NCBI GenBank assembly: GCA_017301975.1
Contig: JAFLEI010000047.1
Coordinates: forward strand, 1 to 45,197
Source: Verrucomicrobiota bacterium
GTDB lineage: Bacteria; Verrucomicrobiota; Verrucomicrobiia; Verrucomicrobiales; Verrucomicrobiaceae
Reading direction: 5' to 3'
Length of the DNA: 45,197 nt
Shown: in pieces, positions 8,466 through 17,766 of the stretch
How positions within the stretch are numbered: position 1 is the first letter of the stretch
How the letters are laid out: every line of letters starts with the position of its first letter
The notes under the pieces: model-generated
What the model was told of the DNA's origin: nothing
Database searches by the model: none
The model's input: the letters and a program-made list of their open reading frames with translations, nothing else
Program-made: the position numbers and the translations under genes

Positions 8466-9308
8466 ATGCCCTCCTCCATGACTCACCGCGCCTTCCCTCT
8501 CCTCATCCTTCTTTTAATCACCCGCTTCACCTCCGCTCACGACACCCCTGTTTCCGCCACACCCAGCGCAGACCGCATGAAGGTGCTCGTCTTCTCTGCC
8601 ACCGCCTACTATCGCCATCCCGACATCCCCGCCATCAACCGCTGGCTGGTGCTGCTCGGCCACGAAAACGGCTTCGATGTGGACATCACCGAGAGCCCGA
8701 AAGACCTCGTTCCGCAGGTGATCGCAAAGTACGATGTGCTGCTGCTCAACAACGCCAATGAACTCGACAAAATCATCCCCGAGCCCCAGCGGCAGTCGGT
8801 GGAGGCGTGGTTTGCCAGCGGGAAGAAAGGCATCGTGGGCCTTCATGCGGCTCTCGTGCATCAAACCGGCTGGCCATGGCTGAACCAACTGGGCGGCTGC
8901 GACTTCAACAGCGACTCCGATTTCTCCAAAGCAAAAGTCATCGTCGATCCCGCCGCAAAAGATCATCCCGCCGTCAAAGGCCAGCCTGCGGAATTTTTCG
9001 TCGAGGCCGACTGGACCAATCACGACCGCTGCGTCACCGGCCTTCCCGGCTTCCAAGTCCTGCTGCGTGTGGATGAGAGCACCTACACACCCGTGCGCGA
9101 CTATTTCAAAACCCGCGGCGGCAAACCCATGGGCGCGGATCATCCCATCGCCTGGACTCACTCACCCGAGGCGGGCGGCCGCTTTTTCTACACCGAGTTC
9201 GGGCACGATTTGCGCTCACTGAACACTCCCTTCGTCCGCCAGCATGTGCTGGAGGGCATCCACTGGGCTGCAGCGCTCAGGAGAGCCGAAGCCAAAGGGA
9301 CCAAATAG
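8466..9308 (+). CDS. ThuA-like domain secreted protein
   Basis: The 280-residue protein has a signal peptide (an ATG at 8481, MTHRAFPLLILLLITRF, may be the true start). The mature part MKVLVFSATAYYRHPDIPAINRW begins a glutamine-amidotransferase-like fold of the ThuA family, with KGIVGLHAALVH after the central strand, NHDRCVTGLP, and a C-terminal GRFFYTEFGHD. ThuA proteins are linked to sugar (trehalose or keto-sugar) metabolism, and PVC bacteria carry many secreted copies. The gene is 9 bp upstream of an SGNH hydrolase on the same strand, so the two probably form an operon acting on an extracytoplasmic carbohydrate (inference). Confidence 0.88.
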   Translation: MPSSMTHRAFPLLILLLITRFTSAHDTPVSATPSADRMKVLVFSATAYYRHPDIPAINRWLVLLGHENGFDVDITESPKDLVPQVIAKYDVLLLNNANELDKIIPEPQRQSVEAWFASGKKGIVGLHAALVHQTGWPWLNQLGGCDFNSDSDFSKAKVIVDPAAKDHPAVKGQPAEFFVEADWTNHDRCVTGLPGFQVLLRVDESTYTPVRDYFKTRGGKPMGADHPIAWTHSPEAGGRFFYTEFGHDLRSLNTPFVRQHVLEGIHWAAALRRAEAKGTK

Positions 9309-9317
9309 TACACGCTC

Positions 9318-10610
9318 ATGATCCACACACGCACACTTCTCACCGTCCTGCTGCTCTCATTCGCTAGCGCAGCATCTGCCGCCGATGAACCCGCTCTCTG
9401 GGATCTGGCAAAGAACGACATCCCTGCAGCGCACAAGTCGGGCGCTGTGGAAAAAGCAGACGGCGTGGTGAAGCTGCGCGATGGCGCATCCTTCGCCGTG
9501 CCTGCGGACGCTTTTCCCGATCAGAAAAACTTCACCGTCCAGGTCACCCTTTCGCTCGATGCTCTGGTGCAGGATTCCGTGTTCACCTCGATGAACAAGC
9601 AGAGCAGCGACAAGGACGACGGCTTTGCCATGTTCTTCAACTACAAGGACAAGCCCTACTATGCGCGGCAGGTGAACTCCGTCGTGAACAAGATCCTCAT
9701 GGTCGGCGGCGCGCTCAACGGCCGCAACGAGCCGGAGATCAACAAGCCCGTCACCTTCACCATGGCCGTGCGCAACGGCCTGGCCACCTTCTACATCGAC
9801 GACGCTCCCATCAAAAAATGCTTCATGGAGCTCATCCCAAATGGCGAACCCATGTGGATTGGGCGCAACGACAATGCGAAGGCCAAAACCATGCCGGTGA
9901 CGGTGCATGCCGTGAAGGTCTTCGGACCCGCCTACAGCTACGTCTCGAAGAAGGAGACAACGGGCGAGTTTCCACGCGGCGCGGTGGCAGGGAAAGGCTG
10001 GGCGCTGGACGTGCCCAAGATCGAGCACCCGGAGTGGCCCAAAGTGCTGATCTACGGCGACTCCATCTCAGGAGGCTACAGCGGCCCCTTCATTGCCGAG
10101 ATGCTCAAGCAGCACGTGTATGTCTTTCACTGCGTTCACTTCGTGGGCGGTGACGTGCCCGAGCAGGCCCTGACCGAGATGGCCGGACGCTTCAAGTTTG
10201 ACGCGGTGGTCTTCAACAACGGCCTGCATTCCCTCGGCTGGACGCCGGACAAAGTTCCAGACGCTCTCGTCCTGGAGAGGATGCAGAAGCTGGCGCGCTG
10301 TTTCAAGACCGGCGCACCGCAGGCGAAAATCTTCTATCTCATGACCACGCCGCACACCGCCGCACGTCCTGCTTCAGACAAACCCGTCACCAGCTTCGGC
10401 GACAAGAACGACGTGGTGCTGCGGCTCAACACCCTTTCCGCACAGGTGATGAAGCAGGAAGGCATCGAAGTGATCGATGCCTACGCCTTGCTTGCCCCTC
10501 ACCTCGAACTCGCCGCAGGCGACAACTACCATTGGCAGTCCCCGGCGTATCAACTGCTCAGCCAGCAGATCGCATCTCGGGTCCTGTCAGTGCTGGGAAA
10601 AGGGAAGTAA
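9318..10610 (+). CDS. Secreted SGNH/GDSL hydrolase with N-terminal LamG-like domain
   Basis: The 430-residue product has a signal peptide (1-21, ending SAASA). Residues about 25-205 form a beta-rich region of the laminin-G/ConA type. The C-terminal SGNH domain has block I GDSIS (catalytic Ser249), an Asn in VVFNNGLHS for the oxyanion hole, and DNYHW (Asp402, His405) as the terminal catalytic pair. These enzymes deacetylate or hydrolyse esters on polysaccharides or lipids. With the ThuA-like gene immediately upstream, a role in modifying an external glycan is plausible but not shown. Confidence 0.88.
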   Translation: MIHTRTLLTVLLLSFASAASAADEPALWDLAKNDIPAAHKSGAVEKADGVVKLRDGASFAVPADAFPDQKNFTVQVTLSLDALVQDSVFTSMNKQSSDKDDGFAMFFNYKDKPYYARQVNSVVNKILMVGGALNGRNEPEINKPVTFTMAVRNGLATFYIDDAPIKKCFMELIPNGEPMWIGRNDNAKAKTMPVTVHAVKVFGPAYSYVSKKETTGEFPRGAVAGKGWALDVPKIEHPEWPKVLIYGDSISGGYSGPFIAEMLKQHVYVFHCVHFVGGDVPEQALTEMAGRFKFDAVVFNNGLHSLGWTPDKVPDALVLERMQKLARCFKTGAPQAKIFYLMTTPHTAARPASDKPVTSFGDKNDVVLRLNTLSAQVMKQEGIEVIDAYALLAPHLELAAGDNYHWQSPAYQLLSQQIASRVLSVLGKGK

Positions 10611-10719
10611 GCAAAGAGGCGGCGCCTCGTCATCGGTCGTCCATTCCAAAAACACTCGGCGATCGCACTTGCTGCGGCAATCACCGTTGGCGAGGGATGG
10701 GGCGCAACCCCTGACCTCT

Positions 10720-11667
10720 ATGACTGAAGCCATTCTATACCTTCTCGCCGGTGTCGTGCTCGCCTGGTTCGGCGGCGAATTCTTTGTGAGAGGCGGCATC
10801 GGTCTCGCCGCGTGGGCGCGCTGGCCCACGGCTGTCATTGGCGTCACCGTCGCGGCGTTTGGCACCTCATCTCCGGAGCTGATGGTGGCGGTTCATGCCG
10901 CGTTGGATGGCGTGCCGCAAATCTCTCTGGGAGATGTGCTGGGCAGCAATGTCGTCAATGTCTCCCTGGTGCTCGCCCTCGTTCTGGCGCTCTCCGGCAT
11001 GAAGGCGGAGGACGGTGGCGTGCGGCGTGACTGGTTCATCGCCCTGCTCGTTCCCGGCCTTGTGTATGTTCTCCTCATGGACGGCTGGTTTTCCCGTCTG
11101 GATGCCATCATCATGCTGGCCTGCTTCTCCACTTGGATGCTGGTGGTGATCCGCCATGCCCGTGCCCATGCGGCCGGCCGTGCCGCACCGGCGGTCAAAG
11201 TTTCAGTGCTCAAGATGCTTGCCTTCAGCCTGCTTGGCCTGGGCATGCTCATCTGCGCCGCTCAGTTTGTGGTCCATGGCGGCAGGACCGTCGCTGCTGC
11301 CCTGGGCTGGAGCCCGTTCATTGTGGGAGCCGTCGTCATAGCCATGGCCACCAGCACCCCTGAGCTGGCCACCACGCTCATCGCCCGCATGCGCGGCCAC
11401 CATGATGTCGGCCTGGGAAACATTCTCGGCAGCAACATCTTCAATGTGCTTTTCATCGCGGCCATCGCGGCGCTGATCCATCCATACGCCGTCAATATGT
11501 CTGAGATCCAGCCAAGCCTCATCTTCGGGGCGGTGACCACGCTGCTGATCATCCCTGGCCGTGGCGGTCACATCCCCCGCTGGCGCGGCATGCTCCTCCT
11601 GGCTCTGTATGCCGCCTACATGGCCCTGACCTTGAACCAAGGCGCCGGTCATACTGGAATCCATTAG
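10720..11667 (+). CDS. Calcium/sodium antiporter (CaCA family, YrbG-like)
   Basis: The 315-residue membrane protein contains the two inverted alpha repeats that form the ion site: AAFGTSSPELMVAV followed by GDVLGSNVVNV in the N half, and AMATSTPELATTL followed by GNILGSNIFNV in the C half. About ten hydrophobic helices are present. It exchanges Na+ or H+ for Ca2+ across the inner membrane. The ATG at 10720 is chosen because upstream codons in the same frame overlap the SGNH gene and give no sensible protein. Confidence 0.92.
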   Translation: MTEAILYLLAGVVLAWFGGEFFVRGGIGLAAWARWPTAVIGVTVAAFGTSSPELMVAVHAALDGVPQISLGDVLGSNVVNVSLVLALVLALSGMKAEDGGVRRDWFIALLVPGLVYVLLMDGWFSRLDAIIMLACFSTWMLVVIRHARAHAAGRAAPAVKVSVLKMLAFSLLGLGMLICAAQFVVHGGRTVAAALGWSPFIVGAVVIAMATSTPELATTLIARMRGHHDVGLGNILGSNIFNVLFIAAIAALIHPYAVNMSEIQPSLIFGAVTTLLIIPGRGGHIPRWRGMLLLALYAAYMALTLNQGAGHTGIH

Positions 11668-11739
11668 GCTCAGGGGAGAGCTATTGCGCATGGACATCAC
11701 CTCGCGCCGCACCCTTGATGAAGGTGCCAAGTTCAAGTT

Positions 11740-12003
11740 ATGAACCAGCACGCCACCAACCTGGAATGCTCTCTGGTCTGTCCATGGAGGGGCACCTGCC
11801 AGTGCCTGCGGCTGCTCGTGAAGCAGAGCGTGCTGCTTGGCGGCCATCTGGGCAGCTCGCAGCTCTCAGGTGTGCAGGCGATGTATTATCCGCATGACCT
11901 GCCTCCATGTGTAAAGCCTGACGGAAGTCTGCATTGGGACAATCTGGAAGACGAGCCCGAGCCCGAGTTGCAGCTCTGGGGCGATGACGGCCCCACACTC
12001 TAA
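11740..12003 (+). CDS. Small hypothetical protein, Cys-containing, acidic C-terminus
   Basis: The 87-residue frame contains four cysteines in the first 22 residues (LECSLVCPWRGTCQC) and an acidic tail, NLEDEPEPELQLWGDD. I do not recognise a family. The plus-strand reading looks more protein-like than the opposite Arg-rich frame. It ends 16 bp before the convergent DMFase-like gene. The Cys cluster could bind a metal, but this is speculation, and the gene itself is only moderately supported. Confidence 0.35.
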   Translation: MNQHATNLECSLVCPWRGTCQCLRLLVKQSVLLGGHLGSSQLSGVQAMYYPHDLPPCVKPDGSLHWDNLEDEPEPELQLWGDDGPTL

Positions 12004-12018
12004 GTGAGGCCACGCATC

Positions 12019-13416
12019 TTACTTCGACAGCCGTTCCAGCACATTCTGCGTGATCCTCATCACCGCCGCATCACCACCTTGCAGGCCATGCGCCCAATCC
12101 GTGGTGGCTGCCGTGAAGACCGTGCCCCCGCGCGTGTAAATGCCCATGCAGGCCGCGCCGGTGCGTCCGATCTCCCACTTCTCATACCATTCCGCATCAT
12201 CCGGGTGCCAGCGCGCCGGACACGTGGCCAGCACCTCAAAGGTCTTCGGCGTGCCATCTTTAAAAGTGGGGAAGGGGAGGCCGTTCTTCCATTCCAGCTC
12301 ACAACCATCGCATTCATACCCGACGATCGTGTCCTTGCCGCCAAACTTGTCCCCGCGCTTCAAGCCCGTTCCTTCCAGCGCCCAGTGCTCCGGCCGGTGC
12401 ACCTCATACTCCGCAGGGTCCGTCATGAACTGCCCATGGCTTTTCCGATAACCACCCCACAGAAACCCCACGCCCGTGAGCTCGTTCTCAGGCCGCTTGA
12501 GCAAGTGATGACTCCACAGCGTGCTCAGCGTTTTGAAATCCCGCGAAGCAAACACCGGATCAAGGTGGTAGTTCTGCTTGCAGCAAGTGAAGGCACGGCC
12601 CTCGTCCTCCGCACGAATCTGCCAGCAGCAGGTGTTCCCGCTGAAAAAAGCCACGTTGCCGCCTTTGCCGATCCACCCTTCCAGATGGTCCCGCATCGGC
12701 GTGCTCCAGTACTCATCATGTCCCACGCTCAGCACCAGCTTGTAACTCGTCAGCAGCTCCGGACGAAACTCCAAATCCTCATTCGCGGCAAACTCCAGCG
12801 CATAACCGTTCTTCTCCGCCCACTGCACAAACGGCAGCTCCCACCGGCCGAACTGCGAAGGGCCGGGCCGTTCAAAGCTCACCTTGTGCCCCTGATTGTT
12901 CGAAAGACTGCTGTACGCATACACCGAAAATCCGCCCCAGTTGTTATACGCGTTGTACGTGTTCGTGCAAAGCTGCAGCAGAATCTTCGACGTCGTCCCC
13001 GGCTTAGCCTGCCGCACGATAAACCACGCGCTGCTCTCCGCCGTGCGCTTCCCCCGCTGCGTCCATTTCCCTCCCGCATCCACGGCACGAAATACCACCT
13101 CATAGTAGCCGCTCTTCCACGCCGCCGTGCTCGGCACCCGCACACTTTCCGGCCAGCGGCATCCATTCGCCGAGGCATCCTCCGGCACAGGATACGCTAC
13201 GCCCGGCACATCATTCTTCTTCCACACCACCTCCCTCACGGCCCCCAGTCGCGCCACCTCGATCTCATACTTCGCCGCCGTGGTGCTCACATGCATCGCA
13301 ATCTCCTCCCCCTGCATGATGCTCCGCTGCCCGGCGTAGCCCTCGATGTACAAGGAAACCGGCTCTGCGGCTTGCAGGGATGTGATGACGAGGAAGAGGG
13401 CGATGATGCGGCGCAT
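12019..13416 (-). CDS. Secreted N,N-dimethylformamidase beta-subunit-like protein
   Basis: The 465-residue product has a short signal peptide (MRRIIALFLVITSLQAA). An N-terminal beta domain begins VSLYIEGYAGQ. A large domain follows, with YNAYNNWGGFSVY, LVLSVGHDEYWSTPMRD, GGNVAFFSGNTCCWQIR and a WAHGLQGGD close to the end. This is the pattern of the DMFase large-subunit C-terminal family, found in many secreted proteins of soil and PVC bacteria. True DMFases hydrolyse dimethylformamide with an iron site, but most relatives have unknown substrates, so the exact reaction here is open. The gene is 41 bp downstream of the sigma-factor gene on the same strand. Confidence 0.85.
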   Translation of the reverse strand: MRRIIALFLVITSLQAAEPVSLYIEGYAGQRSIMQGEEIAMHVSTTAAKYEIEVARLGAVREVVWKKNDVPGVAYPVPEDASANGCRWPESVRVPSTAAWKSGYYEVVFRAVDAGGKWTQRGKRTAESSAWFIVRQAKPGTTSKILLQLCTNTYNAYNNWGGFSVYAYSSLSNNQGHKVSFERPGPSQFGRWELPFVQWAEKNGYALEFAANEDLEFRPELLTSYKLVLSVGHDEYWSTPMRDHLEGWIGKGGNVAFFSGNTCCWQIRAEDEGRAFTCCKQNYHLDPVFASRDFKTLSTLWSHHLLKRPENELTGVGFLWGGYRKSHGQFMTDPAEYEVHRPEHWALEGTGLKRGDKFGGKDTIVGYECDGCELEWKNGLPFPTFKDGTPKTFEVLATCPARWHPDDAEWYEKWEIGRTGAACMGIYTRGGTVFTAATTDWAHGLQGGDAAVMRITQNVLERLSK

Positions 13417-13457
13417 GACACCGCTACGGACGCCATCCCCTTCGGCTTTCAGCCTCC

Positions 13458-14132
13458 CTACTCCTCAGTCTCAGCCAGCTTCGCCGCTTCGCGCTTCAAA
13501 ATCCGCCCCACCCGATGCTTCGCCAGATAAACCTGCGCCGCATTCACGCCCAGCTCCTTCTTCACCCGCTCAGGGCTCCACCCCTTCAGCACGTAGCAGG
13601 AAAAAATCTGGAACTGACGTGGCGAAACCAGCGCACGCACACGGCGCAGCGCGATGTCCATCACCTTGTCCTGCCATTCCTTTTCCCACAGCTTTTCCAG
13701 CGCCACACCATTGGGGTCGGCGCAGCGGTCGATCGGTGCCGTGCGGCGCTCGTCGGTTTCATCAGCGTAAAGATTCGCCTCGCGGCTCTGCTGCTTCTTG
13801 CGGCGGCGGAACTGGTCCAGGATGCGCCAGCGCGCCTGGTTCAGCAGGAAGGATTTGAAGGAGCCCAGGCTCGTGTCGAATTTCTTCTTCTGCAGGTTCT
13901 TCGCCACACCGATAAAGGTTTCCTGCACCACATCATTGGCTTCATCATCACTCAGCCCCGTCTTGCGGGCCACGTGGAAGACAAAGCCCGAATAGGTCCG
14001 GTAGAATTCGTCCCAGCTCGCCCAGTCATCCCAGTTGTCCAGTTTCTCAATGAGCGTCTTCCGGGTCGGGGGCGATCCAGACGTCTCCTTGAGGAGCTCT
14101 TCAGTTTCAGCGACTTTGGGCAGGTCGGACAT
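13458..14132 (-). CDS. ECF-type RNA polymerase sigma factor
   Basis: The 224-residue protein has sigma region 2 (about 45-125: FVFHVARKTGLSDDEANDVVQETF, then SFLLNQARWRILDQFRR) and region 4 (about 168-215: RQFQIFSCYVLKGWSPERVKKELGVNAAQVYLAKHRV), a helix-turn-helix for the -35 element. There is no region 3 or 1.1. No anti-sigma gene is adjacent. The downstream DMFase-like gene may be co-transcribed. The TolC operon is divergent, across 128 bp. Its signal is unknown. Confidence 0.9.
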   Translation of the reverse strand: MSDLPKVAETEELLKETSGSPPTRKTLIEKLDNWDDWASWDEFYRTYSGFVFHVARKTGLSDDEANDVVQETFIGVAKNLQKKKFDTSLGSFKSFLLNQARWRILDQFRRRKKQQSREANLYADETDERRTAPIDRCADPNGVALEKLWEKEWQDKVMDIALRRVRALVSPRQFQIFSCYVLKGWSPERVKKELGVNAAQVYLAKHRVGRILKREAAKLAETEE

Positions 14133-14260
14133 ACAGGGGGTGGGGATAGTAACGGCGGCTGGGGTGGAGGCAACGACGTTTTGTCATCCATTCGATAGAT
14201 TGCCCCGCATAAAGGCGTATTGCATGACCCCCTAAAACCAATCCCGGCCCAACCACCCTA

Positions 14261-15964
14261 ATGCCGGTCAGACCTCCTATGCCAAATCATCGCCGTATCC
14301 AGCCTGCCATCGCGTTTCTCTCGCTGCTGGTCCTGGGTATGAGCGCCTGCAGCACGGGGTTTTACAAGAAGTGGGCGGACAAGGAAACCTTCGGCATCCT
14401 GCGCAAAAAAGCCAGCAAGGTGCCAAATTCAGGCGAGGCCTTTCTAAATATCACCCCGCCTCCCCCGGTGCGGATGGAAGAACTCCGCAAAAACATGAAG
14501 AAGGAGGAGTTCTTGGGGGACCGCGCCTACGTGGAAGAAAATGCACGCGTGGTCAGTCTGGCAGAGGCGCTGGACTTCGCGGTCCATCGCAATCGCACCT
14601 ACCTCGTCCAAAAGGAGACCGTTTATCTCGCCGCGCTGAATCTCACCCTCGTCCGCCAGCAGTATGGCCCCATCTTCGGCGGCAGCGGCTCCGCCACCAA
14701 GGCCAGCACCGATGCTGTCACCGGCATCAACAATCTCGTCCGCACCTCCACGCTCACCACCACCGGAAATCTCGGCTTCTCCGCCCTGACCCGCACGGGC
14801 ACCCTCCTCGCCACCAATCTCACCACCAATTTCGTACGCTTCTTCACCGGTGGCAGGGACAGCGGCATCTCCCAGCTCGGCTTCTCCCTCGCGCAGCCCC
14901 TCCTCAGCGGCGCCGGCTACCTCTCCGCTTCGGAAGTGCTCACTCAGAGCGAGCGCAGCGTCCTCTACGCCATCCGTACCTTCGCCCAGTATCGCAAATC
15001 CTTCGCGGTGGACATCGCCGCCCAGTACTACAGCGTCATTCAGTCACGCGAGACCGCTCGCAATGCCTACCTCGCCTTCAAGGCCTTCGATTTCGTGGTT
15101 GCCCGCGAGACCGCCATGCAGAAGGAGAATGCCGCCAACAGCACCAAATCCTCCGTCTTCCGTCTCGTCCAGTCCCGCATCGTGTTTGAGCGCTCATGGA
15201 TCAATGCCATCCGCGACTACGAACAGGCAATGGATGACCTCAAGGTCAATCTCGGCCTGCCCGTCACGGAGCGCATCGTGGTCGATTACAAGGACAAGGA
15301 CGCCCTCAAGATCATCGAATCCCCCGGCACCCTCGATGAAGCCATCACCATTGCCATGACCAACCGCCTCGACATCTGGAATCTGCGGGATCAGGTGGAA
15401 GACACCAGCCGGAAGGTTCTCATCGCCAAACAGCAGGCCCTCCCCAGCGTGAATGCGCTGGTGAACTACAACATGCTCGACAATCCCGACCGCAACGACT
15501 TCACCCTCGTCCCCGGCAACAAGAGCTACAGCGTCGGCCTGAACACCGATCTCAATCTCAATCAGAAGCCCGAGCGCAATCTCCTCCGCTCCTCCATCAT
15601 CGCAGAGCAGCAGGCCCGCCGTGCCTTGGATCTTTTTGAAGAAAACACCCGCAGCGATGTCCGCACCGGCTGGCGTGATCTTCAGCTCGCCCGCAAGCAG
15701 TACGAACTCGCAAAGCTCGGCATGGACATCAGCACCCAGCGTCTTGAAGTCGAAGAAGCCTTCAACGCCGAGGGCCTCGGCTCCGCCATCAATCTCGTCG
15801 ATGCTCAGCGTGACTTGAACACCACACGAAACCTCATGGTCTCCACCACCATCAATCACACCCTCGTGCGTCTGCGCCTCTGGCGGGACATGGGCGTGCT
15901 CTTCATTGAGAAAGACGGCGGCTGGGTGGACGTATTGAACAAGGAGAAGCCTAAAGGAGAATGA
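14261..15964 (+). CDS. TolC-family outer membrane efflux lipoprotein
   Basis: The 567-residue product has a lipoprotein-type signal ending VLGMSAC (Cys30); a second ATG at 14279 gives the same mature end. The rest is the TolC outer-membrane factor fold with long amphipathic helices and repeats, for example AEALDFAVHRNRTYLV, LAQPLLSGAGYLSASEVL, the NRLDIWNLRDQVED helix and a second-half equivalent. It forms the outer-membrane exit duct of a tripartite exporter. The stop overlaps the start of the membrane-fusion gene by four bases (ATGA), so they are translationally coupled. Confidence 0.92.
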   Translation: MPVRPPMPNHRRIQPAIAFLSLLVLGMSACSTGFYKKWADKETFGILRKKASKVPNSGEAFLNITPPPPVRMEELRKNMKKEEFLGDRAYVEENARVVSLAEALDFAVHRNRTYLVQKETVYLAALNLTLVRQQYGPIFGGSGSATKASTDAVTGINNLVRTSTLTTTGNLGFSALTRTGTLLATNLTTNFVRFFTGGRDSGISQLGFSLAQPLLSGAGYLSASEVLTQSERSVLYAIRTFAQYRKSFAVDIAAQYYSVIQSRETARNAYLAFKAFDFVVARETAMQKENAANSTKSSVFRLVQSRIVFERSWINAIRDYEQAMDDLKVNLGLPVTERIVVDYKDKDALKIIESPGTLDEAITIAMTNRLDIWNLRDQVEDTSRKVLIAKQQALPSVNALVNYNMLDNPDRNDFTLVPGNKSYSVGLNTDLNLNQKPERNLLRSSIIAEQQARRALDLFEENTRSDVRTGWRDLQLARKQYELAKLGMDISTQRLEVEEAFNAEGLGSAINLVDAQRDLNTTRNLMVSTTINHTLVRLRLWRDMGVLFIEKDGGWVDVLNKEKPKGE

Positions 15965-17766
15965 AGAAAGTAAAATCCAGCAAAGGAATCATCATCGCAG
16001 CCGTCAGCGTTCTCGCAGCCCTCGGCTGGTGGGGCCTGTCCGGCGGTGGTGCCGCCGCTGAAAAGGTCCCCACGCGCATTGTGCAGCGTGGCCCGCTTGA
16101 GATCACCGTCCTGCAGGGCGGCGAAATCCGCGCCTTGCAAAACAACGAGGTGAAGAGCGAAATCGAAATCCCCACCAAAATCCTCAGCCTCATCCCCGAA
16201 GGCTACCTGATCACCGAAGAGGACATCAAAGACGGCAAGGTTTTGATCGAGCTCGACAGCACCGATCTCAAGACCAAGATCGAAAACCACGAAATCGAGT
16301 TCCAGACCACCGTTTCCAATTACATCGACGCAGACGAAAATCGCGAGATCCAGAAAAGCGAAAACCAGACCCTCGTCCGCGACGTCAAGCAGGTCGCCAT
16401 CTTTGCCCTCATGGACTTCGAGAAGTACCTTGGTCGCGAAGTCACCGGCGCCATCCTCACCACCGCCGGCCTTCCCTCAGACGTGGAGGCCTTTGAAAAA
16501 TACGCCGATGTCCTGGAGACGCAGGCCAGCACCCAGGTCTCCTCGGAGGCAGCCCTCGCCAAACGCGGGACCAATGCCAAGCCCGGCGCCGCCAAAAAAT
16601 CCGTCGAGGCACCCGCCGTCAGCGAGATGATCAATTTCACCCCCTTCCTTGAGCAGAAGGCGCAGAGCGATGGCGAGGCCCAGCAGAAACTGCGTCAGCT
16701 GGAGGACGACATGCTCCTCCACCGCTCAGAGCTCGCCCTCGCCAAGCAGAAGGTGGAGTCTTCCAAGCGCCTGGCGGAGAAAAAATTCGTCACCGCCGCC
16801 CAGATGGAAAATGACCTCGTCAGTTTCGACAAGGTGGAGCTCGCCGTGAAAACCTCTGAAACCGCGCTCGCCCTGTTCAAAAAGTACGAGTTTAGCAAGC
16901 AGTGCGCCACCTACCTCGCCGCCTATCGGGAGGCCCTCAACAAGCTGCAGCGCACCATCCGCGCCAATCGCTCCCGCATGGCCCAGGCAGAGACCCGCTT
17001 CAGCACCGCCAAGCGCCGTTATGAAATGGAGCTGGCCCAGCGTGAAAACCTGGAGCTTCAGCTCAAGGCCTGTGTCATCAGGGCCCCGCAGCCCGGCCTC
17101 GTCGCTTACGGAGATCTGAACGCCAGCTCCTCCTACAACTACAACAACAGCATTGAGGAAGGTGCCACCGTGCGCCTTCGCCAGACCATGCTCACCATCC
17201 CGGACATGAGCCAGATGGGCGTCCGCGTGAACGTGCATGAATCCCAGATCAAAAAGGTCCGCATCGGCCAGCCCGTCAAAGTCCGCGTGGATGCCGAACC
17301 CGGCAAGGAGCTCGATGGCCGCGTCGCCGAACTCGCCGTCCTGCCAGACTCCAGCAGCAGCCGATACACGCCCAATCTCAAGGTCTATCCCTGCACCATT
17401 CACATCAATGGCTACCACCCCTGGATGAAGCCCGGCATGAACGCCAAGGTCGAGATCATTGTCGATCAGCTCGCCGATGTCCTCTACGTCCCTGTCCAGT
17501 CCATCGAGGTCGATCAAGATCATCATTTCTGCTACATCAGCAACAACGGTTCCTTGGAGCGCCGGGAGATCAGCACCGGTCTTTTCAACGATGAATTCAT
17601 CGAGGTGCGTGATGGTCTGCAGGGCGGCGAAGCCGTTGCCCTTGCACTCCCGAAGAAAGCCGAAGCCGACATGGGAGGTTCCAGCAAATCGGAGCCCGAA
17701 GCCGCCCCGGCCAAGTCCAAACCGTCCAAGCCCAAGGAAAAAGCCGTGGCCCTCGTCAAACCGTGA
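15961..17766 (+). CDS. HlyD/MacA-type membrane fusion protein
   Basis: The 601-residue adaptor has one N-terminal membrane segment (about 8-30), a beta/lipoyl region starting IVQRGPLEITVLQGGEI, a long Ala/Glu/Lys-rich coiled coil (about 100-370), the returning lipoyl/barrel strand VIRAPQPGLVAYGDL, and a beta-barrel part (DMSQMGVRVNVHESQI, WMKPGMNAKVEIIVDQL). The tail is Lys/Pro-rich. It is longer than typical MacA (about 370) because of the extended hairpin. It bridges the inner-membrane transporter to the TolC protein encoded just upstream. Confidence 0.9.
   Translation: MKKVKSSKGIIIAAVSVLAALGWWGLSGGGAAAEKVPTRIVQRGPLEITVLQGGEIRALQNNEVKSEIEIPTKILSLIPEGYLITEEDIKDGKVLIELDSTDLKTKIENHEIEFQTTVSNYIDADENREIQKSENQTLVRDVKQVAIFALMDFEKYLGREVTGAILTTAGLPSDVEAFEKYADVLETQASTQVSSEAALAKRGTNAKPGAAKKSVEAPAVSEMINFTPFLEQKAQSDGEAQQKLRQLEDDMLLHRSELALAKQKVESSKRLAEKKFVTAAQMENDLVSFDKVELAVKTSETALALFKKYEFSKQCATYLAAYREALNKLQRTIRANRSRMAQAETRFSTAKRRYEMELAQRENLELQLKACVIRAPQPGLVAYGDLNASSSYNYNNSIEEGATVRLRQTMLTIPDMSQMGVRVNVHESQIKKVRIGQPVKVRVDAEPGKELDGRVAELAVLPDSSSSRYTPNLKVYPCTIHINGYHPWMKPGMNAKVEIIVDQLADVLYVPVQSIEVDQDHHFCYISNNGSLERREISTGLFNDEFIEVRDGLQGGEAVALALPKKAEADMGGSSKSEPEAAPAKSKPSKPKEKAVALVKP

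Noticed and set aside
12004..13530. A 508-codon plus-strand frame opposite the DMFase-like and sigma genes
   Set aside because: Arg/His/Pro-rich product typical of an antisense frame in GC-rich DNA; the opposite strand carries clear families.
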